Assembly (NCBI GenBank): GCA_027596035.1
Contig: JADGJA010000276.1
Location: forward strand, 1-26,511
Direction: 5' to 3'
From: Thoreauomyces humboldtii
Taxonomy: Eukaryota > Chytridiomycota > Chytridiomycetes > Spizellomycetales > Powellomycetaceae
Length of the DNA: 26,511 nucleotides
Positions 20,227 to 26,511 of the stretch are shown one piece after another (position 1 is the stretch's first letter; the number at the start of each line of letters is the position of its first letter). A program made the translations under genes and the position numbers. A model generated the notes under the pieces. That model was given only the letters and a program-made list of their open reading frames with translations. It searched no databases and had not been told where the DNA came from.

Positions 20227-21200
20227 ATGGGCGCCCTCGAGAAATTCGTCATCAAGCACTTTGGAGGAATCCCAAGGTCTCTCCGTGACCTCGAGTGGGT
20301 CATTCGCGCTGTACGTTCCGTGTCCCACCTTCCACAACCTCCGACATTGCTTCCCAGAAGGCGCATACGGGCTCTGGAGACGGAGGGCTAGCTTTGCACG
20401 GCGCTTTGTATCAACGATGTTGAGGGAGGATAGCTTTCTCGAAAGGATGCGCCCGTCAGCCGGAGGGACGGGGGTTCCAAAGGAGGACTCTGGTCACGGG
20501 TTCCTAGAACGGGCAGCTGCCTCTGCTTCAGACAACAGCTTTGCAGTCGGGAAAGCTGCACGGGAATAGTCAGCCATTCGAGTTGCGCAGATTCGGAGCA
20601 TTCCAGCTGAGGGAACCCGGGGCGTATGATCTATTCTCAAGACCCGGAACCTAACGCCTGGGTTGGTTCCTTTTCCTCACACAGCGTCCTGACCTGCCAC
20701 CGATCATGGCGAAGGCCGACGAGTACCGAGCAGTGACACCTGGGTATGCAAGCTTCACATTGCTCTGAAGTTCCGGCTTGTCAACATGCTAGTCTGACTT
20801 TCAACCTTTGCAGATCCCAGCCCACTTACAACCCGCAGGTGACCGATAAGCTCTCCAAGAACTACTACTACACTCGGGACACCCGTCGTGCCTTTCCCCA
20901 GACGGTCGTCTACTCCGCTCAGGAGATCACGACGATGCTCCCCTCGGGCGTGGAGGTCAAGAGGTACGGGCCGGGTCCGAGTTACTCATCTCATTCAACG
21001 TCAAACTTAAGACCTTGGGTGTTTCCATCAGTCTGCCTGCAGGAGATGCATCCTCCGCCATCCCAGCTGACCCGAAGGCCGCATATACCCCATCCCATCT
21101 GCCTCCGATCATCAACAACAAGTACCACTGGACCCCCGCCATGCCCCACCTCGAACCCAACGAGGTGAACCCTCAGCTCAGCATCCGTGGTGCAACATAA
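20227..21200 (+). CDS. Probable mitochondrial complex I accessory subunit (21 kDa/NUZM-like)
   Basis: Exons 20227-20310, 20685-20743, 20814-20963 and 21032-21200 give 153 residues. The start lies in CACCATGG. Intron 1 is 374 nt, far longer than the other introns here; introns 2 and 3 are 70 and 68 nt. In intron 3 only the CATCAG acceptor keeps frame; the nearby CTGCAG does not. The protein begins MGALEKFVIKHFGGIPRSLR, has SQPTYNPQVTDKLSKNYYY and then TRDTRRAFPQTVVYSAQEI, and ends with NNKYHWTPAMPHLEPNE. The YxxRDxRRxxP block and the H/K-W-x-PxP-type C-terminus recall the fungal 21 kDa (NUO-21.3/NUZM) subunit of NADH:ubiquinone oxidoreductase. The assignment is from memory of the family and moderate. 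No membrane segment is evident. Confidence 0.75.
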
Positions 21201-21669
21201 AGAAGCAGGACTTTTTCCTTTACCCAAAATCATACGAGAAAGGAGATTGCATCCATGTTGTTTTCGGAAGGAAGAAACTTTCAGCGTGATAACGCAGGGA
21301 GGAGAGCGTGCTATCTTTCACCGTGTGATTGGGCGACCGCCTTTGACCGTGCAACCTTCTATACTGGACAAAAAAACGCTTTGATGTATAGTAAGGACAT
21401 GATATCATAAGTTGAACTTCATATACAAATCGTTCACGGTTCCGAGAGACTTGGCGGTGCTAATAGATAAGTTTCGCGCGTGGAGGGATGAGGGAGCACG
21501 AACGAGGTTGAACGGAACGTTGACGGCACGATATAAGACCACGCATGCCGCGTTGTCTTGTCCTCGGTCTTCATCCACCAAATCAGAGATGTCCAGTGCA
21601 TCTAACGGTGGGCTATATCTATCTATCTATCGGTAGTGCTCTTTCTGCGCTTGTCGTCGATGCGAACGT
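21201..21669. other. Convergent 3' intergenic region
   Basis: The space between the stop of the complex I subunit gene and the stop of the coiled-coil gene. It includes a short TATC microsatellite (about four units, near 21615-21630). No gene is seen. Confidence 0.6.
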
Positions 21670-23932
21670 TCATGGACTGACGGGAAGACTCGCGGGGACA
21701 TCAGACGTCGAGGGAGGGGGACGAGATCGACGTGATGAAGACACGGACCCGAACCACCCTGCCACTGTCTGAGCGGACGGTAGACTCAAGGACAGTCTCG
21801 ACGTGAAGAGATCCGTCGGAGCGGTGGCACTCCGAAGCATCGGTACAGGGCTCGAGGGTGACAACGGACTGGTGACGTTGTTCTGTTTCCTACGATGTCG
21901 AAGCTCGATGGGACTCGTCGGTGCGCGAGTCTGCTGGAGTGGGGGCAACGGGGGACGCTGAAGCAGCGGGCTTTTGGATTCGGGTTGAGGTCGCTGAGGT
22001 CGCATCAGCGCTCTGCGGAGGATGGGAGACAGGGCCGACGGGGTGGTGGATGCTGACGTCGTCGAACACGAAGGTTCGGATTGGGATGGTCCAGAGGATG
22101 ACATCTCACCAGCAGCAGCCTTTTCCGAGATTTTTTCGTAATACACAAGCGCAAAGTCGTTGATGGTGCTCTTGAGTCTACAGAGGTCCTCCAGCAATCC
22201 TTGCACAAGGCGGACAAGCGGGAGCAGAATATAGAGCCGTATGTCATTGTAAAACAACGCTGACGGCGAGACTACCTCGGGCTTGTTGCCAGATGTCGAC
22301 GAGGAGGTAGTGGTTCCTGAGGTGCTGAACAGTCCTGGCAGGTCGCTGACATCCGATCTGATGTTTTCCAAGACCGTTTGTGAGATCTTGGAAAGCTGGT
22401 CCAGATCAAACTCACGGCGTAGCTTCTTGTTGAGCGATTGTGGATCGGTTGTCGTAAGCTTCGTATGCAGACCCGTTCCTAGCCGAGTGAGGTCTTGCAA
22501 CTGCTGGAGAAGCAGGCCTGAGATAAGGGGAGATTGCATCGAAGGTGGATCCGTTGTAGTACTAGGTGCAGGGGTGAGAGGACCTTGGTAGGAGGTAGCA
22601 CGACCATCAAGCCCCGCCATGGAGTTATCCGAAGTCCAACGTCGGGTTGGTGGAGTGTTTCGCACCATGTCCTCGAGCTCGCCGAACACGGAGCGGCGGA
22701 AATCAGGAGATGGCGAGTCGATGTCGATCGGGCTGGAGTTACCCTCGGGGGAGTTGTGGATGACGGACATGTCATTGCGTAACTGCTGCAGAATGGCCTC
22801 CGATTCCTCCAAATCGTGCTTCAACCGATCGTTAGCGAGCTGAACTTCGCTCGCGGCTTCCAGTTCAGCCCGCAGCTTCAAGTTTGCCGCTTGAAGTTCG
22901 GCAGCCACTGCAAACAGCACTTGAGCCTCATCTTGCGCTCGCTAGAGGATGATGCTGTCAGCGACTAGTTCTGAAGCCACGCGCCGCCAATATAACGCTC
23001 ACCGGTATCGCTGGCACTGGAACCGCCTTTTCGCTTTGTGCTGCTCGCTCCGCCATGTCCAGCCGCATTTCCAGCATGCTTAGGTCACCGCGGAGTTTAC
23101 TATTCTCTCGCCGTTGTCCTTCCGCCTGACTCTGAGCTTCGGAGAGCGAAGCTTCCAGGTTGTCCACCTTGGCTTCCAGAGACATCCTCGTTTCCCGTTC
23201 CCGCATGGCCTTCTGCAACGACTTCTTGAGGTTGTCCATCTCCTGATCTCTGGCATGCAGTTCGGCGGCCAGCTGCGAGTGTCTGGATTCCAGAGCTCGG
23301 AACTCTGTGTCCCTGCGAAGAGCCCGGCTAGCGTGCTCGTCTTCGTCTTCGCGGAGATTCGAGACCTACCCAAGTCCAAGAAACGGTAAGTAAAGCGGAG
23401 CCTCACTTTGTCGAAGGTGTGATACAGAATCAAGGGGGCTCCCACCATCTGCTCCAGTTCAGCCGTCCGCTCTTCCGCCTGCAGACACTTTTGGACGAGA
23501 GCCAAGCCGTATTCTAATAAGCAAACTCTCGGGTGAGTCCCACGCGCAAGTGCCGACACCGACACCGAGAAGGGAACGAGCGCACACACCACCAGCCAGC
23601 CTCAACTCATCCTCCTTGTCCCTCAGAGCAACGGCAGATGGACATGTGGCCTGATCGCACAGGAACGAGTCAAAGGAAGTGGAGTGCCGCCGAGAGATTG
23701 GGAAGCCGAGGTACGCAAGGTGCGCCGCCGAGTGATGGACGCTGCTGAGGCTAGAGTTGCTGCTGCTGGAGCGCAGAGTATACGAAGGCGAGGACTCTAC
23801 GGAAGAAGCGTCACAATGGTCAGGAACTTGGGAAAGTCCCAGAAGTGCTACTGTGGAATGCCCAGTCTTACGGTTCACTGTTGCTACGTCGACTGTTGTG
23901 AGCTGGAGGTGCTGGTGGGGACTCACAAGCAT
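21670..23932 (-). CDS. Coiled-coil protein with a dynein-adaptor (CC1-box)-like motif
   Basis: Minus-strand exons: up to 23590 (5' end uncertain), 23513-23446, 23365-23003 and 22941-21670. From the in-frame ATG at 23932 this gives 681 residues. Strong splice signals further up (CTCTCCTTTCAG at 23973, GTGAGT at 23926 and CCACAG at 23851) suggest that the true start lies in another exon. After a Ser-rich N-terminus comes KEDELRLAGEYGLALVQK, assembled across an intron; it resembles the AAxxG box of BICD, Spindly and HAP1 that binds dynein light intermediate chain. Two coiled coils follow: one from QAEERTAELEQM to MLEMRLDMAERAAQSEK, one from AAELQAANLKLRAELEAA to LQQLRNDM. Later come a helical LFYNDIRLYILLPLVRLVQG segment and a long Ser/Pro/Arg-rich tail. 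A cytoskeletal or motor-linked role is inferred. No orthologue is recognised. Confidence 0.7.
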
Positions 23933-23972
23933 CCCTGGGCAAAGCGAATGAATGAAAGAGGCTGTTGCAAGA

Positions 23973-24342
23973 CTGAAAGGAGAGGGCGATGTTGCACAGT
24001 GCAATTGCACGATAGTAGGCGAGGTGGCTCGAACTTTGTTGTGAATGTGGGTGAGGATGGATGCCTTGGGCCTTGGGTTCGTCGTCGTCGGAGAGTTGCA
24101 AAGGAAGGTTTCCCAAAGATGAGCCGCCCGCCTCGTTTCCCTTGACGATCCCCCACGTGCTACCCATCGTTTCACCCCTCGTGCATGAGTCGTAGCAACC
24201 AACGGACATGCCCCTCACAACCAAAGCCACATGGAAAAGCCTCATTGGTACAATATCATCTGTTCTCATGAGAAGGACTTTAAGGGCAAGCGACGAATGT
24301 TCGGGACTCGTACAAATTCAACGAGCAACCCAGTTGACAGCT
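23973..24342. other. Upstream region of the coiled-coil gene, 3' flank of the lysyl oxidase gene
   Basis: These 370 bp lie between two minus-strand genes. They probably contain the 5' leader, and perhaps a first exon, of the coiled-coil gene, because a good 3' splice site ends at 23973. I could not find a convincing start codon with a matching donor. Confidence 0.45.
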
Positions 24343-25652
24343 TCAGATTCCCAACCATCTCTTGCGACGGGGCGTGAACCGCTCCTCAGCGAACCCCGCA
24401 CCCGTCGTCGAACCCGCACCCGTCGCACCCTCCGCTCCAGTCCCGTCTCCACCCATCGCCGCCGCTCCCCCAGGGAATCCAGTCCCGAAAGGTCCGCCCA
24501 GACCCGTCAACGCTCCGCCCGTCCCGCTGTTGGCGAGTCCCGGTCCGTTTGGAGCCCCCATGTTCCGAACCTGGGCGAGCGTGGGACCCGTGTAGGCTGG
24601 GACGTTGGCGATGATGACGCTGGCCGTTGCGACGTTGTTGTTGGTGTTGGATTCTGCAGGGGATGGGTACGGGAGATCGCTTGGTCAGATGCAAGGCCGC
24701 TTCGACAGAGTGGGTAGGTACGGTAGGAAAGTTCACTCACCGGGGAAGAAGCCCTGCTCGTTGATCGCGACCTCCAGAGTGTATTCTGTCTGAGGTGTGT
24801 ATCCCGGCTCCAGGTGAAGGTCGGTCACTGTTAGACGAAAGACCACATGTCAGCAGCCGAGCTCGTTCGAAAAGCCTCGGTCAGAAGGGGATGCTGCCCA
24901 GATCATCCTCACCGTCGATCCACTGGCATGGCAGTGTTTCATCGTAGAGATCGTAGCATCCGACGGAGATGCCTTGGTTCATGCAGTTGTAGTAGGGATC
25001 GGTGTTCGGGTTGGTGCAGCCGAGATCTTCGAGACAAAAACCGTTTTTATGACCGAGGAGGATCACTCGACTACGGTCCGCGCTCAGGAGCTTGTAGTTT
25101 GCGTACGCCGTAAAGTGCCAGTGTCTAGGTAGAACGGGATTGCACAAGATCGTTAGCGACGGGAGCATGCGATGCGTCCTCTCTTTCAAGACTCACTCGT
25201 GGCAGGTGTCCCAGTGCCTTGCGCGGGAGCCGTCGAACACATCTTCAGTTGCTTTGATGGACGAAAGCAAAGTTTTCTTCCACAGACTCACCAGTAAACG
25301 GGATTGTTCGGATCGGTTCTGTTGGCAGGCGGACGTCCGAGGTACGCATCGCCGTTTCCAATGTTGTGAACCTTCGAATGGGGAACAACACAGAAAGTCA
25401 CCGCCTGCCGGCACGCTGCCTTCGCCCCCGCAACGAGCTCACCATGCTGCCGAAACGTAAGATGGTCCGAGTGCCGTTCCCGGCCAGACATCCTTCATTG
25501 ACGAGACAAGGGTCCTCGGCCGCATCCACGTGATCGATGTAGAGGGTGCTCTGCGCGTGAGCTGAATCGGGGAGGAAATCCGGAAGTGGTCTGACGGTCT
25601 GTCCCAGTGCCGAAGATCCCGCTAGCGCGACTAGGACGATGCGATAGAGCAT
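24343..25652 (-). CDS. Secreted lysyl oxidase-like protein
   Basis: Six exons, minus strand: 25652-25443, 25371-25292, 25217-25197 (21 nt), 25124-24913, 24827-24741 and 24653-24343. All junctions keep frame and give 306 residues. A signal peptide covers about residues 1-18 (MLYRIVLVALAGSSALGQ). The lysyl oxidase (PF01186) core is clear: VHNIGNGDAYLG (71-82), YWHWDTCHEHWHF (96-108) with the copper His triad 103, 105 and 107, GHKNGFCLED (128-137) with Lys130, and GISVGCYDLY (155-164) with Tyr161. Lys130 and Tyr161 match the residues that form the lysine tyrosylquinone cofactor. CQWIDVTDL and ESNTNNNVATASV follow. The enzyme should oxidise amine side chains, lysine in known members, outside the cell. 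The last 70 residues are Gly/Ala/Thr-rich and end in RRKRWLGI, an addition beyond the catalytic core. Confidence 0.93.
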
Positions 25653-25740
25653 GATGAGTAGACTTGTGCAAGCCTAGTCTTCGAGAAGGAAAGATAGTAT
25701 GGATCATCTCAAGAAAGAAACGGGACTTGATCGCCCCTCC

Positions 25741-25747
25741 ATATATT
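25741..25747 (-). promoter_or_regulatory. TATA-like box of the lysyl oxidase gene
   Basis: The minus strand reads AATATAT here, about 90 bp before the ATG at 25652, followed by a G-rich and then AC-rich leader. Confidence 0.45.
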
Positions 25748-26511
25748 GATAATGGTTAGCAGATGTGGAGAAACAGCAGGGGTGCACTGCCCACGGTCGG
25801 AATCTTCTTGCACCGCCCTCGCCATCTGAACACACCTTCCAGCTTCCGAGAGACCCGACAAGAAGAATGTTCTCCTACCGGTGTGTGCCACTACTTGCTC
25901 GGGAGGTGCTTGGAGACGGCGCTTGTTTGGAGGGGCCAGTCAGACAGCTCGTGGGCACAGTGCACAAACGACCGCACCATGCCGAACTAGGTATGAAAGC
26001 CGTTCTCCAAGAACATGGGGGGCAACAGCCGGAAGGGAGAAGGGGGTCTAGTATCGTTGGAGGTGATGGATGGCAGCTGCCCCCCTCCCTCGCTCTCGCT
26101 CTTTTGGGGGACTCTCGCTCTTGTCTGTGAAACCCTGTAAGTAATGGTCGTACGGGAAATCAGCACGCCTTGACTCACACCGCCATATGATTCTGTAGAA
26201 GGACGCAAAAAGAAGGATCTTCCCACAAGATTGCGCATTCCCCGTCCCCGTAGGTAACCTCAAAGCAAGAAGCACCCACCAGGTCGCTCAGTCCTCGCAG
26301 TACCCATCGTCGTACTCCGCCTCTGGGGATTAGGCCGTCATGTTCCGTGCCTCCTCGTTCCGACCTCCGCGACCATGCTGGCAACGGCCGCAAACTTCCT
26401 CACACCCTCGTCCGATTGCAATACGTCGAGACTCCTTACGTAGGGCGTCCTCCTCTCGCTACTCGTCCTCAACATCGAGCTGCGCTCCCTCCATCAGCAG
26501 GAGAACGTGCG
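25748..26511. other. Right-edge region without a confident gene
   Basis: No frame here matches a known family. Two cut-off candidates reach the window edge. On the plus strand an ATG at 26340 opens a frame that stays open to the end (57 codons, Arg/Ser-rich, MFRASSFRPP..., like a mitochondrial presequence). On the minus strand a frame entering from the right reads HVLLLMEGAQLDVEDE and stops at 26459-26461, like a gene's last codons. They overlap, so at most one is likely real. The region also holds the lysyl oxidase upstream DNA. Confidence 0.4.

Noticed and set aside
1..26511. CRISPR arrays, transposons, prophage or defence-system genes
   Set aside because: No spaced direct repeats, terminal inverted repeats, transposase, integrase or reverse-transcriptase motifs were seen on either strand.

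Overview
The window reads as nuclear DNA of an intron-rich, fairly GC-rich fungus, most likely a basidiomycete. Genes are close together. The introns I could place are mostly 60-90 nt, with GT...AG ends and CTGAC- or CTAAC-like branch sites, and housekeeping genes carry several of them (nine exons in the RINT1/Tip20 homologue). I cannot name the genus. No bacterial, viral or transposon gene is present, and I found no tRNA, rRNA or CRISPR array.

Layout, left to right: a type II membrane protein resembling PC-esterase/SGNH enzymes (+, 268-2389); a Cys-3/Zip1-type bZIP regulator (-, 2665-3630); a decayed short-chain dehydrogenase (+, about 3905-4573); mitochondrial GrpE/Mge1 (-, 4861-5693); a 1.2 kb gap; a WOPR (Gti1/Pac2) regulator (-, 6912-8354); a secreted two-domain cysteine protein (-, 9049-9816); a cytosolic alpha/beta-hydrolase-like protein (+, 10559-12524); the RINT1/Tip20 tether subunit (-, 12831-15682); a secreted Ser/Asn/Gly-rich protein (+, 16651-17670); chaperonin subunit CCT2 (-, 18046-19968); a probable complex I accessory subunit (+, 20227-21200); a coiled-coil protein with a dynein-adaptor-like box (-, 21670 to about 23932); and a secreted lysyl oxidase (-, 24343-25652). 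The right 0.85 kb holds no gene I can defend.

This is ordinary chromosomal gene order, not a biosynthetic or defence cluster. Themes recur: two developmental or metabolic regulators (bZIP, WOPR), two mitochondrial proteins, two folding factors (Mge1, CCT2), one vesicle tether, one possible motor adaptor and three extracellular proteins. The three secreted-protein genes each have a TATA-like element about 90-100 bp before the ATG, which I do not see before the housekeeping genes.

The oddest signal is the dehydrogenase relic. Its protein is still readable, but the frame moves by +1 again and again, always in the same direction, over its last 400 bp, while every neighbouring gene is intact. Other points of interest are a lysyl oxidase whose copper-binding His triad is split by an intron after a 21-nt exon, a CCT2 gene with an apparent ATG-only coding exon and a GC-AG intron, the fungal coiled-coil protein with a BICD/Spindly-like box, and an esterase-like protein that seems to lack its nucleophile serine.
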